A DNA stretch of 64,000 nt from positions 497,177 through 561,176 of the forward strand of contig NC_083642.1 of NCBI RefSeq assembly GCF_963576545.1, given 5' to 3'. A program made the position numbers and the translations under genes. The first letter of the stretch is position 1, and every line of letters starts with the position of its first letter. Below, in pieces: positions 12,636 to 25,000 of this stretch. The DNA comes from Limanda limanda. Lineage: Eukaryota > Chordata > Actinopteri > Pleuronectiformes > Pleuronectidae. Below the pieces are notes generated by a model that worked only from the letters and a program-made list of their open reading frames with translations, made no database searches and was not told where the DNA came from.

Positions 12636-14089
12636 TGGGAGGAACGAGCGAGAGGAGGAATGTGAGAGAAAGGGAAAGACAATGGAGAGAGGACGACTGA
12701 AGCTCCATTCATGATCAGTGAGAGAAGGGGGGGGCAGCTGCCTCTGAACAGCACCAGGGTTGAATAGGATGAGCACACACAAGTACACACACACGTACAC
12801 ACACACACACACGTACACACACACACACACACACACACGAGTACACTCTCTCTCTCACCAGTAGAAGGCCACTCGCTCGCCCAGCTTCCTCTCGTGCACA
12901 TTGCGGTCCAGCAGGTTGTAGCTGATGTTGGTCGTAGCTCCGCCCATACACTTCACAAAGACCTCCCCCTTGGTCACGTCGAAGTTGTACTCCAGGAACG
13001 GACCCGAGTGGGTGGTCTTCCAGAAGAACTCTTTGGCGATGTCTCCCCAGAACTCTGCAGGACAGAGAGCGGTTAGAGAGGAGGCGCCACTCGGGAGGGA
13101 AACCGTGAAACCGTTCAGAAGGTGGAGACGTGCACGAGGCTGTTGCACGTGGACGTGATGTAAAGTGATGCTGATCAACCTGTTGTTACAGAGTATGAAT
13201 ATGAACACAAAGTGCTGAGTCATGGTGTCCTCTCACTTCATTTAACCATCAGATCAGCATCCACACTTTTAAACCATTGATTCATTTTTTAAATTAAATT
13301 TGAATATGATGTGTAATAACTGGTTTGTAGCAGGTCACTGGAATGAACAGATGACCTTTACATGACCCCCCCCCCCCCCCCCCCCCACAGAGCAGGGTGA
13401 ACCTGCAGGTTCAGTGACAGGAAGTGATGGTGTGTCACTGCCCCCCCACTGGGACTCACACCTCCAACCAGTACACGTTAGGGTTCTATTTGTGTATTTG
13501 TATATTTGCACCAGCACCGTGGCATATTCAAATATTTGCACAAATTGCACTATTGTTTCTCTTCATCTGCAAAGATATATATTTAGATATATATATTTTA
13601 TATTCTATTTTATACTATTTCTATTTTTTTTTTTTTGGTTGTAATTACTTGAGCATTGTTTAAAGAGAGAAGTGACTCAAGTGTTTCATCGCCAGTGACT
13701 GTTTCATATGATCTCTGTGTATTGGACAATAACAATCTTGAATCTTGAATCCCCGGGGCAGGTGGACTGGGTCCCGGGTCAGGCTGAGGGAAGGACCCGG
13801 GCAGCTCGGCTCTGGTCCCCGGGCAGGCAGTGTGAAGGACCCGGGCAGCTCGGCTCCGGGCCCCGGGTCAGACTGTGTGGACCCGGGCAGCTGTGAGGAC
13901 CGACCCGGGCAGCACTCACCGGTCCCCGGGCAGCTATGAGGACCTCCCCGGGCAGCACTCACCGTCGGGCCGCTGGATGGAGCTCTGGTACAGCTCCTTG
14001 TATCGCTCGAAGCTGGAGACGTGCGCGTCCCTCTTCAGCTCCTCGGACCCGTGGAACACGTCCTCTCTCGGGGCTTTGTCTGGAATCAT
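1..14089 (-). CDS. acss2: Acetyl-CoA synthetase, cytosolic/nuclear (ACSS2), 5' eleven coding exons, partial
   Basis: Ligates acetate to CoA using ATP through an acetyl-AMP intermediate, supplying cytosolic and nuclear acetyl-CoA. Coding exons in transcript order are 13963-14089, 12859-13054, 8472-8563, 8198-8301, 8005-8077, 6940-7015, 6158-6260, 4019-4156, 3739-3909, 428-561 and 1-44 (running off the left edge). All junctions are GT-AG and phase-consistent, giving about 419 residues of the roughly 700 usual for the family. Visible landmarks are the N-terminal [18 protein letters not shown], the substrate-domain stretch [18 protein letters not shown], the AMP-binding P-loop [38 protein letters not shown] and LGTVGE. 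The C-terminal lid domain lies outside the window. The start codon (14087-14089) follows a CpG-rich region and begins the family N-terminus. The exon at 6158-6260 is rich in Ser, Thr and Pro ([12 protein letters not shown]) at the point where ACSS2 orthologues carry a similar insert. Identity is secure; exact ends rest on splice consensus. Confidence 0.95.
661..3370. repeat. 2.7 kb minisatellite, 24/25-bp unit, in an acss2 intron
   Basis: Over 100 tandem copies of a 24-25 bp unit with core CCACTTCTACAGGATGAACA, differing by the insert GGTT or TGATT. A rarer variant with CTCTTCTACACGATGAAC recurs near 992, 1387 and 1757, showing higher-order structure of about 370-395 bp. The array fills most of the intron between exons 428-561 and 3739-3909. 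Open frames within it (for example 2399-2749) are repeat artefacts. Confidence 0.97.
4157..6157. other. acss2 intron with no recognised gene
   Basis: This intron lies between exons 4019-4156 and 6158-6260. It is AT-rich, with a short GGA-type purine run near 5503-5535, and ends in the 36-bp tandem array listed separately. I see no coding or RNA gene in it. Confidence 0.7.
5875..6090. repeat. 36-bp tandem repeat, six near-perfect copies
   Basis: Six almost identical 36-bp units with core CTGGTGAGAGACGGTAGTGC sit just downstream (in sense) of the acss2 exon at 6158-6260. Because 36 is divisible by three, several frames stay open across it; none is a gene. On the sense strand each unit ends in CTCTCACCAG, which resembles a 3' splice site. 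Confidence 0.95.
6470..6935. repeat. TG-rich microsatellite expansion
   Basis: About 465 bp of (TG)n with interspersed GGTGTG and TTGTGG variants. It ends about 4 bp from the donor of acss2 exon 6940-7015. The Cys/Val and His/Thr frames crossing it are artefacts. Confidence 0.97.
7016..8004. other. acss2 intron with a GCTAAC-type motif cluster
   Basis: This intron holds a poly-C tract near 7240 and a short tandem cluster of GCTAACGA and GCTAGC motifs at about 7450-7545. The rest is AT-rich and unrecognised. The short open frames around 7520-7830 show no coding character. Confidence 0.6.
8858..8952. repeat. 20-bp tandem repeat, about five copies
   Basis: The unit GTCTCCCTCCGTCCCCGAGT is repeated nearly perfectly in the long acss2 intron between exons 8472-8563 and 12859-13054. 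Confidence 0.93.
10853..11021. repeat. GGA/GCA purine-rich repeat
   Basis: A tract of GAGGAGCAGGAG-type units in the long acss2 intron. The Glu/Gln frame crossing it on the plus strand reads as low-complexity repeat. The acss2 sense strand is pyrimidine-rich here. Confidence 0.9.
11241..11321 (+). CDS. Candidate terminal coding exon of an unidentified plus-strand gene inside the acss2 intron
   Basis: A strong acceptor (a run of C ending in CCGCCCTCAG at 11221-11240) precedes 26 codons of acidic, non-repetitive coding-like sequence with the pattern [18 protein letters not shown] and then a TAA. About 510 bp of AT-rich, UTR-like sequence follows, ending at an AATAAA on the same strand (11830-11835). 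It reads like the last exon of an acidic-tailed protein. I cannot name the family or find convincing upstream exons. It may equally be a pseudogene remnant or chance. Confidence 0.25.
   Translation: MVNLHSSGDDSDFDSDSSYLEFGDWS
11830..11835 (+). terminator. Candidate polyadenylation signal for the plus-strand exon
   Basis: A perfect AATAAA lies 510 bp after the TAA of the candidate terminal exon, at the end of an AT-rich block. It supports that model weakly, because such hexamers occur by chance in AT-rich DNA. Confidence 0.25.
12073..12096. repeat. Poly-C tract
   Basis: About 24 C in a row in the acss2 intron. Comparable C or G tracts recur near 7240, 8444, 11221, 13367, 18740, 29735, 32381 and 57254. 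They are prone to assembly error and could form quadruplex or i-motif structures. Confidence 0.9.
12168..12650. repeat. GA-rich microsatellite, about 480 bp
   Basis: A (GA)n array with interspersed GGTTGAGAG and TTAGACATAAAGAGGGAAAG blocks. The plus strand is purine, so the acss2 sense RNA is CU-rich. The Ser/Leu frames across it are artefacts. Confidence 0.95.
13470..13752. mobile_element. Possible LINE 3' end fragment
   Basis: An AT-rich stretch with repeated short motifs ATTTGCAC and GCACTATTG ends in GGACAATAACAATC followed by tandem CTTGAAT. This resembles the 3' tails with microsatellite ends of fish non-LTR retrotransposons. No coding part remains. The call rests on the tail pattern only. 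Confidence 0.35.
13752..13962. repeat. GC-rich degenerate repeat next to acss2 coding exon 1
   Basis: CCCGGGCAGCTCGGCTC-type units and variants lie just inside acss2 intron 1. The block GGCAGCACTCACC, which contains the exon's splice donor (reverse complement GGTGAGTGC), occurs twice, at about 13909-13920 and 13952-13963. A second, cryptic donor is therefore available 43 bp further into the intron. Confidence 0.75.
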
Positions 14090-14600
14090 GTCGGCGTCGC
14101 TTCACCGGGACGAGAGACGATCTGCAGCCGGAGCAGGACGCTGATCCTCGGACACTTCCCCCCCCAGCGAGCGGCACAATGAGGCGGTGCAGCTAGCGCG
14201 ATGCTAGCAGCGATGCTAGCAGCTCATCCACACTTCCGGCTTCTGCAGCGACTTCAGAGCAGTGGAGTCCGGGTCGGTTCTGCTCTGGAGCTGCAGTCCT
14301 GCACACACACACACACACACAGACTCACACACACACACAGACACACACACACGGTGCCCTGCTAAGCTAGCAGGCTAAGCTAGCTCCTTGCAGCTGCAGC
14401 GGAGGGGTGTTGGAGTGAAGCAGGTTCCAGTCCGGACCGGGAGCTGCTGGGAGGTGACTGCTGCTTCCTGGCTGTTCACAGGAGCTGCTCGTCCCCCCTG
14501 CTGCTGCTGCTTCTTCTTCTTTGTCTCAACTCCGGCAGCAGCCAATCACAGCTCAGGGGGCGTTCACGGGCCGCTGGTAAAACTCAAAACTCACATGTTT
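14090..14600 (-). promoter_or_regulatory. acss2: Putative acss2 promoter and 5'UTR
   Basis: This stretch lies directly upstream of the acss2 start codon. It is CpG-rich, contains clustered GCTAGC-type motifs (about 14190-14220 and 14360-14385), and has a CCAAT box on the plus strand near 14542. No TATA box is evident. Two short CA tracts lie at about 14300-14352. The transcription start site cannot be placed from sequence alone. Confidence 0.5.
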
Positions 14601-14823
14601 GTTGCGTTCAGGTTTTTCCAGTAAAAGCAAAAGTTAACGTTTCAGGAAACAAACACTTAAAAATGTTACAACACAAAACAGAATCTATTAAATATCTTTG
14701 TATCTGTCTTCACTTGGTTCTGTCTGTTGGATGAAGGAAATTAAATTAAATTAAACATTTCAAAGTCACCGGAACAGTGATTCTTCAGGATTTTACAAAT
14801 GTAAACAGTTCGGTCCATTGGCG

Positions 14824-14825
<2 letters not shown>

Positions 14826-14892
<67 letters not shown>
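14826..14892. repeat. CA microsatellite
   Basis: An uninterrupted (CA)n of about 67 bp upstream of acss2. It served as the target for the adjacent hAT-type element, which duplicated 8 bp of it. Confidence 0.97.
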
Positions 14893-14895
<3 letters not shown>

Positions 14896-15656
14896 GGTTG
14901 CAAAATTCCGGGAATATTCAAAGTTGGAAACTTTCCATGGGAATAAACGGGAATTAACTGGAAATGTTGTAGGTAATTTATACTAACTGTATTTACCTTG
15001 TCATATACAGACATAAATATAATCATTTTGTTTTGTCATAGGCTGATTTGAGCCCTGAGGAAACTTTGGACACTTGACTATATGCTTCTGCATCGTTGTG
15101 TCATTCTTAACATAGGTCTTTGCACAGTATTTGCAAATGTACACAGCCTTTCCTTCTACATTGGATGAGGTGAAATGTCTCCACACATGAGAGAGTGCAC
15201 GTGGCATTGTTCTGTAGAATAAGATGAGAAAAAAGATTGTAAAAAAACACTAATGCAATGCCAGAGATATAAATAGTTAGCCAAACTATTGGAATCGTCT
15301 GTAAACATATTTTACAATTGATGGATAAATGAATGGAAATAGTCTAGATGAACAGATGAACAATCCTCAATCAGCATGATAATATATTTTCCCAGTAATA
15401 TCATGGAAACTTACCTGACTAGTCCTGCACTCTACAGCAGGCCTCAATAGCCCTGCTGTAGAGTGAAGCATGCTGGGAGTTATCTGTGCATGTGATGGAA
15501 GAATGACCAGTGGAGGGTTGAAACTCAACGTTCCATACATCTTTAAAATAGAGTTTTGAATGATGTTTTTATTGCTCAGCGTTTAATTTGAGTATTTTTT
15601 TTTTTTCAAAATTCCCAAAATTCCCGAGCTTAACTTTCCACCCCTTTAAAACCCTA
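14893..15656 (-). mobile_element. Non-autonomous hAT element, copy 1, carrying a BED-finger frame
   Basis: This 764-bp element has terminal inverted repeats TAGGGTTGCAAAATTCCGGG... and ...TTTAAAACCCTA. It is flanked by an 8-bp duplication (CACACACA), inserted into the CA microsatellite. It carries a 68-codon frame (15001-15207, minus) with a BED-type zinc finger: W and F of VWRHF, CKYC, then H and C of KHIVKC. No transposase follows. Between 15434 and 15472 lies a 14-bp inverted repeat (CACTCTACAGCAGG / CCTGCTGTAGAGTG). Two further copies are in this window. Confidence 0.88.
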
Positions 15657-15934
15657 CACACACACACACACACACACACAGACACACACACACCCACAAA
15701 TAAAGACAAAATGTGGCAAATCCCTTGAGAAAGATTTTCTTAATACTAATAATTTGTTTTCAGTTCAGTTTGTGTTAGTTATTTGTTTATTATTTCAATG
15801 TAATCTAAATTATCTTTAAAGCATCTTTTGATTGACAGCTGTGGTTTCAAATGTGCTTTGATTGAACTCATTCATAATTTCTGGAGACCAGATTCAGTGA
15901 AGAAGAAACAGTAAAGAAACACGATTCTGTGTTG

Positions 15935-18651
15935 ACGAGAAAATTCAGTTTTATTATTTGTACGAAACTTGATTCCAGGAAATTGTGTTCATCAGATTTT
16001 GAACAAACATCAGAGAGTCGTGTCACTCGGGTGTGAACACACTGACAGCTACGAGGGGAGAGGTCAGAGGTCAGAGTGATGTCACCAGTGATTTGAGTCA
16101 AGGCCTCAAGATGATAACGTATCCCATGGCAACCAACAACTCCTCATTAAGCTCATTAACACTTTGACAATAAAACACACAATCACTGACCCGTCAAGAC
16201 AACATATCAAATACTTTACAGCTGATTGTCAGTCATCCATGAAAGATTCAGCTGACCAGGTGTCTGCTACTGAGCAACAGCGCCCCCTGCAGCCTCATGT
16301 GGGGATGAAGTGGTTTTCATGTGTAAAACAAGTGAATGAATGTGTTGAGCTGTCAAAACGCTGGATATTACCCATAATCCTCTGTTTCCTGAAGATCTGC
16401 TGCTGCAACAAGTCCAACAAACTTGTTTCATTCAGTTTAGAAAACCATCGGATCTTTAAATATTGTGTAAATATTCAGCAGCTTGAACTAATCTGTGAAC
16501 TGTTCACGTGTTGATTAACTGTCCAACAAAACAAGTCACTTCCTTGTTTCAGTTTCTGAGCGTCAGACAAAAACATGAGAAACATCTTTGATATTTCATC
16601 AATTAAAATATTGATTAAATGCAGAACGAAATTGATTAATTCAGAAACTCTGGCACATCAGTAGGTTTCAAATTATATTAAATTGCCACAATCTAACTTT
16701 TAGAGAAAATCTGCTCATCACTTTGAGAGAGTTCGCTGTTATGATGCGTTTGTTCGTTAAGTTTGGACTTTCAGCTGCTGATGCATAATCTAAATAAGAG
16801 ATTCTTCTAAAACCTGAAATGTGATGAAAAATCAAATCAGGATTATTTTCTAGTTTGGTTCATGAAGATGTGATGGAGCTCGGCTGCAGCCGGAGACGTC
16901 ACATGGACTGAGGAAGAGGAGGCAGAGGGTGAAGGAGGAAGGAGCCGATGAAGGAGACGATGAAGGAGACGATGAAGGAGACGATGAAGGAGCTTCCACT
17001 ACAAACGACTTCACCAGTATTTTCTTGCTGGATTTTCTTTTCTAAAGTAAAGACGACCACAGAGAACACGAGTGTGACCTTGTTCATCAGGCGCGAAGGC
17101 TCCGAGTCACGAGTCAGATCCTAACACCCGAGCTCAGACATCACAGTCTCACACCAGAAGAACCAAGACGCTTTGAACTGAAAACACAAAGTTCAGATCC
17201 ACGCAGACGAGGTTCGGTTCCACAGCAGGAAACTGACATTCAGCTCCAACAGCTTCAGTACGAGAGTTTATCCAAAGACGAACGTGGTTGACTGGACAAA
17301 GATCTTTAATTTGACAGATTATTAATTTGTACGTCTGCAGTTGTCGGTCTGTTGGATCATTCCATGGAAGACAGGCGCGTTGCCGCGGCAACACATCCGA
17401 GCCGTCGTCCAGGACTCCTCCAACTGACTTTATTTTCAGAACACATTTAAAAATACGACTGTAACAGCACAAACATTTACCCAGAACAGCAGAGACACAG
17501 AAAAGTCAAAGGAAAAAAGTTATGAAGAATATTTACTTTTGGAAAAAAGTCTTTATGAATAAGGCCATTAAGATAAAGTTGTGTTTTACTGTTTGCGTTA
17601 AATCAACTCTTGTTTGTTTCTCATCAGATACAAACTTGTCAGAAATTATATTTTACAAAAACTGGTCTCAAATCAGATCCACAATAAACAATATTAATAA
17701 AAAACGAATCAGGGTGTGGAAGTAGAAAACGCAGGCGGAAGGTTGAAGGTTCAGATCCATCACACTCTGTGTTGACGCTGCAGTGATGGACCTGAAGAGG
17801 CGAGCGGCTCCCGGGTCACATGACGCAGTGCGAGCTCAGAGTTCGTCAGGTGACTCATCCGGTTCCATCCGGTCGGAACCAGTCAGGTGTGTGTTACTTC
17901 CAAGGGGCGGGGTTAAAGGCCACTGGTATCAAACAGTGCAGTTTCCTCAAAACAGACTTTTCCAAAAAGACAAAAACATATGAAAACAATCATGCAGTCT
18001 CTAACTTTATTTTAGCACTTTCTTACTAAACATTGGCGTGTTGATCAAAAGGTCAAAAGGTCGACGCCTGCAGAGCTCCGGGACCTGGGGTCAGATCCCG
18101 GAGGAGTAAAGCACTTTCCTGGTAGAAAAAATCACACGTTTCAAAGCGTGAGATGTGAGATGTGAAGCTGGAGCGTGAACACGAGCTGCTGCCAGGAAGC
18201 AGCAGATCAAAGGAACTGACCTCTGCCGGGGGGGGGTGGGGGGGGACACGTGTGATAGAACAGTAGCATCAATTTACAAAAGCTCATTTGAAGCTGAACA
18301 CGACAAAATCAACAGAGAAAATTCATCACAGGTGGAAAAAAGGCGAAGAGGAAAAACCCGGCTGCTGCTTCGTCTCAGACCAAACCCCCCCGAGCGCTCA
18401 CAGGCTCCTCCTCTTCCTTCAGATCTTCTACGTTTAACTTTCTGCTCATCCAATGATACTGGACGTTTCAAATCACGAGCAGCTGCTACGATGGATCATA
18501 AACTCAGCTTCTGTTTGGGAATGTGGTTTCTCCCCTCATCAGTTTCCAAATGAATAAACTGCGTGACTCGGGGGGGTGGGGGGGGCAGCCGGGTCTTCAG
18601 AAGTTAGTCACGTTTGATTTGTTTCAAATGTTTTAACACACGCACACACAC

Positions 18652-18682
<31 letters not shown>

Positions 18683-19006
18683 GAACATCACTGTGTTTAT
18701 CACTTGCTTTTCTCTTTGGGGAAGGGTGGGATTCCGGGGGGGTGGTGGTGGGGGGGGGGGGGGGGGGGGTCCGAGGCTCGAGTGTTGATAACTGGTCAGA
18801 GACCTTTAGAGGAAGAAGGGGCGGAGCTGTACGACGGGCTGAAGACCAGGAAGACGTCCGGCGGGGGGGGGGGTTCAGGTTCAGGAAAGAAGGAGGAGCC
18901 ACAAATGAAGATCAGGTTTGGCGTTGGATATAAAAACCAAACCGGGCGTGAGGACGGATCTCGTCTGTAGACCAGGAGAGAGACCAGCGGCTCGGTGTCT
19001 TCAGCA
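15935..19006 (-). other. mapre1: Probable long 3'UTR of mapre1
   Basis: Downstream of the mapre1 stop there are about 3 kb without convincing coding sequence, ending at an AATAAA on the minus strand (plus 15950-15955). Within it are a 12-bp GATGAAGGAGAC repeat (about 16947-16990), G-rich tracts near 18230 and 18735, and a CA tract near 18645-18680. EB1 3'UTRs are known to be long. The exact end is inferred, and an earlier polyadenylation site is possible. Confidence 0.4.
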
Positions 19007-22000
19007 TTAAAACTCCTCTGGCTCCTCGGACTCCTCAGCATCAGGGATCACAAAGCCATCCTATGGAGGGGGGGGCAGAGAGAGATAGAAGGGGAGAGAG
19101 GGAAGGAAGGAGGGAGAGAGAGAGAGAGAGAGAGAGCGAGATGAGAACCAGTTCAGCAGAACCATGATTACACGGTGGATCATGTAGATCCTTCATGGTG
19201 GATCATGTAGATCCTACACGGTGGATCATGTAGATCCTACACGGTGGATCATGTAGATCCTTCATGGTGGATCATGTAGATCCTACACGGTGGATCATGT
19301 AGATCCTACACGGTGGATCATGTAGGATCTACATGGTGGATCATGTAGATCCTACACGGTGGATCATGTAGATCCTACACGGTGGATCATGTAGGATCTA
19401 CATGGTGGATCATGTAGATCCTACACGGTGGATCATGTAGATCCTTCATGGTGGATCATGTAGATCCTACACGGTGGATCATGTAGATCCTACACGGTGG
19501 ATCATGTAGATCCTACACGGTGGATCATGTAGATCCTACACGGTGGATCATGTAGATCCTACACGGTGGATCATGTAGATCCTTCATGGTGGATCATGTA
19601 GATCCTACACGGTGGATCATGTAGATCCTACACGGTGGATCATGTAGGATCTACATGGTGGATCATGTAGATCCTACACGGTGGATCATGTAGATCCTAC
19701 ACGGTGGATCATGTAGGATCTACACGGTGGATCATGTAGATCCTACACGGTGGATCATGTAGATCCTTCATGGTGGATCATGTAGATCCTACACGGTGGA
19801 TCATGTAGATCCTACACGGTGGATCATGTAGATCCTACACGGTGGATCATGTAGATCCTACACGGTGGATCATGTAGATCCTACACGGTGGATCATGTAG
19901 ATCCTTCATGGTGGATCATGTAGATCCTACACGGTGGATCATGTAGATCCTACACGGTGGATCATGTAGGATCTACATGGTGGATCATGTAGGATCTACA
20001 TGGTGGATCATGTAGATCCTACACGGTGGATCATGTAGATCCTACACGGTGGATCATGTAGGATCTACATGGTGGATCATGTAGATCCTACACGGTGGAT
20101 CATGTAGATCCTTCATGGTGGATCATGTAGATCCTACACGGTGGATCATGTAGATCCTACACGGTGGATCATGTAGATCCTACACGGTGGATCATGTAGA
20201 TCCTACACGGTGGATCATGTAGATCCTACACGGTGGATCATGTAGATCCTTCATGGTGGATCATGTAGATCCTACACGGTGGATCATGTAGATCCTACAC
20301 GGTGGATCATGTAGGATCTACATGGTGGATCATGTAGATCCTACACGGTGGATCATGTAGATCCTTCATGGTGGATCATGTAGATCCTACACGGTGGATC
20401 ATGTAGATCCTACACGGTGGATCATGTAGATCCTACACGGTGGATCATGTAGATCCTTCATGGTGGATCATGTAGATCCTTCATGGTGGATCATGTAGAT
20501 CCTACACGGTGGATCATGTAGATCCTACACGGTGGATCATGTAGGATCTACACGGTGGATCATGTAGATCCTTCACGGTGGATCATGTAGATCCTTCATG
20601 GTGGATCATCTAGATCCTACACGGTGGATCATGTAGATCCTACACGGTGGATCATGTAGATCCTTCACGGTGGATCATGTAGATCCTTCACGGTGGATCA
20701 TGTAGATCCTTCACGGTGGATCATGTAGATCCTTCACGGTGGATCATGTAGATCCTTCACGGTGGATCATGTAGATCCTTCACGGTGGATCATGTAGATC
20801 CTTCACGGTGGATCATGTAGATCCTACACGGTGGATCATGTAGATCCTACACGGTGGATCATGTAGATCCTTCACGGTGGATCATGTAGATCCTTCACGG
20901 TGGATCATGTAGATCCTACACGGTGGATCATGTAGATCCTACACGGTGGATCATGTAGATCCTACACGGTGGATCATGTAGATCCTACACGGTGGATCAT
21001 GTAGTTCCTACACGGTGGATCATGTAGATCCTTCATGGTGGATCATGTAGATCCTACACGGTGGATCCTACACGGTGGATCATGTAGATCCTACACGGTG
21101 GATCATGTAGATCCTACACGGTGGATCATGTAGATCCTACACGGTGGATCCTACACGGTGGATCATGTAGATCCTACATGGTGGATCATGTAGATCCTAC
21201 ATGGTGGATCATGTAGATCCTTCATGGTGGATCATGTAGATCCTTCATGGTGGATCATGTAGATCCTACACGGTGGATCCTACACGGTGGATCATGTAGA
21301 TCCTTCATGGTGGATCATGTAGATCCTACACGGTGGATCATGTAGATCCTACACGGTGGATCATGTAGATCCTACACGGTGGATCATGTAGATCCTTCAC
21401 GGTGGATCATGTAGATCCTACACGGTGGATCATGTAGATCCTACACGGTGGATCATGTAGATCCTACACGGTGGATCATGTAGATCCTTCACGGTGGATC
21501 ATGTAGATCCTTCATGGTGGATCATGTAGATCCTACACGGTGGATCATGTAGATCCTTCATGGTGGATCATGTAGATCCTTCATGGTGGATCATGTAGAT
21601 CCTTCATGGTGGATCATGTAGATCCTACATGGTGGGTCATGTAGATCCTTCATGGCGGATCATGTAGATCCTACACGGTGGATCATGTAGATCCTACACG
21701 GTGGATCATGTAGATCCTACATGGTGGATCATGTAGATCCTACATGGTGGATCATGTAGATCCTACACGGTGGATCATGTAGATCCTTCACGGTGGATCA
21801 TGTAGATCCTACACGGTGGATCATGTAGATCCTTCACGGTGGATCATGTAGATCCTACACGGTGGATCATGTAGATCCTTCATGGTGGATCATGTAGATC
21901 CTTCACGGTGGATCATGTAGATCCTACACGGTGGATCATGTAGATCCTTCACGGTGGATCATGTAGATCCTACACGGTGGATCATGTAGATCCTTCATGG

Positions 22001-25000
22001 TGGATCATGTAGATCCTTCATGGTGGATCATGTAGATCCTACACGGTGGATCATGTAGATCCTTCACGGTGGATCATGTAGATCCTACACGGTGGATCAT
22101 GTAGATCCTTCACGGTGGATCATGTAGATCCTACACGGTGGATCATGTAGATCCTTCATGGTGGATCATGTAGATCCTTCATGGTGGATCATGTAGATCC
22201 TTCATGGTGGATCATGTAGATCCTACATGGTGGATCATGTAGATCCTACACGGTGGATCATGTAGATCCTACATGGTGGATCATGTAGATCCTACACGGT
22301 GGATCATGTAGATCCTACATGGTGGATCATGTAGATCCTTCATGGTGGATCATGTAGATCCTTCATGGTGAATCATGTAGATCCTTCATGGTGGATCATG
22401 TAGATCCTACACGGTGGATCATGTAGATCCTACACGGTGGATCATGTAGATCCTTCATGGTGGATCATGTAGATCCTTCATGGTGAATCATGTAGATCCT
22501 TCATGGTGGATCATGTAGATCCTTCATGATGGATCATGTAGATCCTACACGGTGGATCATGTAGATCCTTCATGGTGGATCATGTAGATCCTTCATGGTG
22601 AATCATGTAGATCCTTCATGGTGGATCATGTAGATCCTTCATGATGGATCATGTAGATCCTTCACGGTGGATCATGTAGATCCTACACTGTGGATCATGT
22701 AGATCCTACACGGTGGATCATGTAGATCCTACACGGTGGATCATGTAGATCCTACACGGTGGATCATGTAGATCCTACACGGTGGATCATGTAGATCCTT
22801 CATGGTGGATCATGTAGATCCTTCATGGTGGATCATGTAGATCCTACACGGTGGATCATTTGCACTTTGAGTTTTCTTACCTCAGTCAAACCAAATGTTC
22901 ACCAGGAAACATCTCAAATATGTTTGTATATTTGATCAAACCTTCGTGCAGAGACTTCTCTCACTGGGACAAAAAGCTTCATGTGACAGACGAGGAACCT
23001 GAGCTTCACTGACTGGTTCTTAAAGCTCAGTGCAGAACCGACGCTCAGAGTTCAATACGGAGACTTGAACTTCCAGTGAAGTCACGTTGGAACGAACCTC
23101 AACGCTCGGGACCAGTTACAGACATGTGTTTATGAACGGATTCACATGTGCTTTTGAACATTTGAAATTTAATAAACTCAATCTTTAAAATGAATGAGCA
23201 TCAACAGAACCCAGAGGATTCCTCCGGACAGAAGCAGGAACTCACGTCGGTGGCGTAGAGGATGTCGATGATCCTCTGCAGGGTCGGGTCGCTCTCGCCT
23301 TCCTTCTCCTGACAGATCAGCTCGATGTTCCGCAGCTTTCCAAAGTAAAAGTCTCTCTCCTTCTCCATGTCGGAGTAGGTGGACCTCAGGATCTCCAGCT
23401 GGGGAGAAACTCCACATTACTCATCGTTTCTACTTCTTACTTCATGTCTCCACGGTGACTGGTCTGGATTTCGTTCTCACCTCGTTCAGGAGCTCCGTCC
23501 TCTCTTCATCGCCTCCTCCCATCGCCGTCTTCCTCACGCTCACCGGAGCCAGCTTGGGCGCCACCTTGGCGACGGGCGGCCTCTGAGGAGCTGAAGACAC
23601 AGAAGATGGTTGAAAAGACAGAAGCTACACAAACATGCATCATCACATGGAGACTCCCGGACCTCACGCACCTTGACTCAAGGCCTTCTTCGGGGGTTTG
23701 TTGAACGCCGACGCGGCGGCGGTGGACGAGTTGACGGCGTCCTGGCCCTGCCTCGCCTCCACCGGATCGTATTCCTTCCCATCGTAGTTGGCATCAAAGA
23801 ACTTTTTAAACCACTGGACGAACTCAAAGTTGTCCTGAAACTTCCCCTTCACCAGCTTGTCCACTGGAATGATCTGAGAGAGCAGAGAACCAATCAGCAA
23901 CAGGTTGAGAGTCGCTGAGTCATCGTTTCCAAACAGCTCAGTTCCTGCTCGTCCAGACTGAAGCACAGGACACGAGTTCTCAAACTAAAACCAGAAACTT
24001 ATAAAACCTCTTCAGTCAGCGACTCTACAACTCAGAGACGTCAGACACAGAGTAGAGAAGGGAACCAGCAGGGAGCTCCCGATACGATACGATCACGATC
24101 CTTAGGTTGTGATACGATATGTATTGCGATTCGATATTACGATTTCCTGGGATTTCTTTTGGTCATGTTTTTTTTTTAAATACTGGACCATGGAAAAAAG
24201 TTGAATCATTCCTTCAAATACAACACAGTCAAATTCACTTAGAGCTTTACCAGTTTTATTTCAAATATTAACATTAACTTAACGACTGCCGGGCAGCCAA
24301 TAGAGAAAATAAATAAAAATGTTCCCTATTATTGTAAAGCCCCTGTCAACTGCACACAAACTGACAGATTAAGAAATGTAAGCCACTTAGGCTACTTTTA
24401 AACAATAAATAAAATATAAATTAAACAGAATGAATAAAAGTTTACTCAAAATATAAACTTTGAAATAAACAAAAAGTAGGCTATTGTTGTTTGCATGTAG
24501 CCGATACAAAGCTAGTGCTTGGGTATGTTTAGATTCTTGTGCAAAAACAAGAGCTGGTCAACATGCATTGGGATGATGTTGCTCCCCCCATATACCCCCC
24601 CCCCGGTATAAACCAATAAATATGTTTAAAAAAAAGGAAAAAAAATCGATTTGGGAGGCAGCATGGCGATTTAAAAACATCATTCACAAGAATCGCGATT
24701 TGTAACTGAATCGATTTTTCCTCCCATCCCTAGAGTAGAGATGATGGAACTGAGAGGGAGGAGCCTGAAGTCCTATCAGACCACAGAGGAACAAAGTGCT
24801 GAGTCATTACTGAGCAGGTTTCTGACCTCAATACAAATCATGTGAAAGAGAAACTGACCAGATAATAAAATTACTAACAAAGAGTCTGTGTAGAAATATG
24901 AAAACATGAACAATGTTTCTGCTGAAACACGCACGACAACATGAAGTCCAACAAATACTCGAAACTGACATCAGACAATACACACACTAACATGTGAGAC

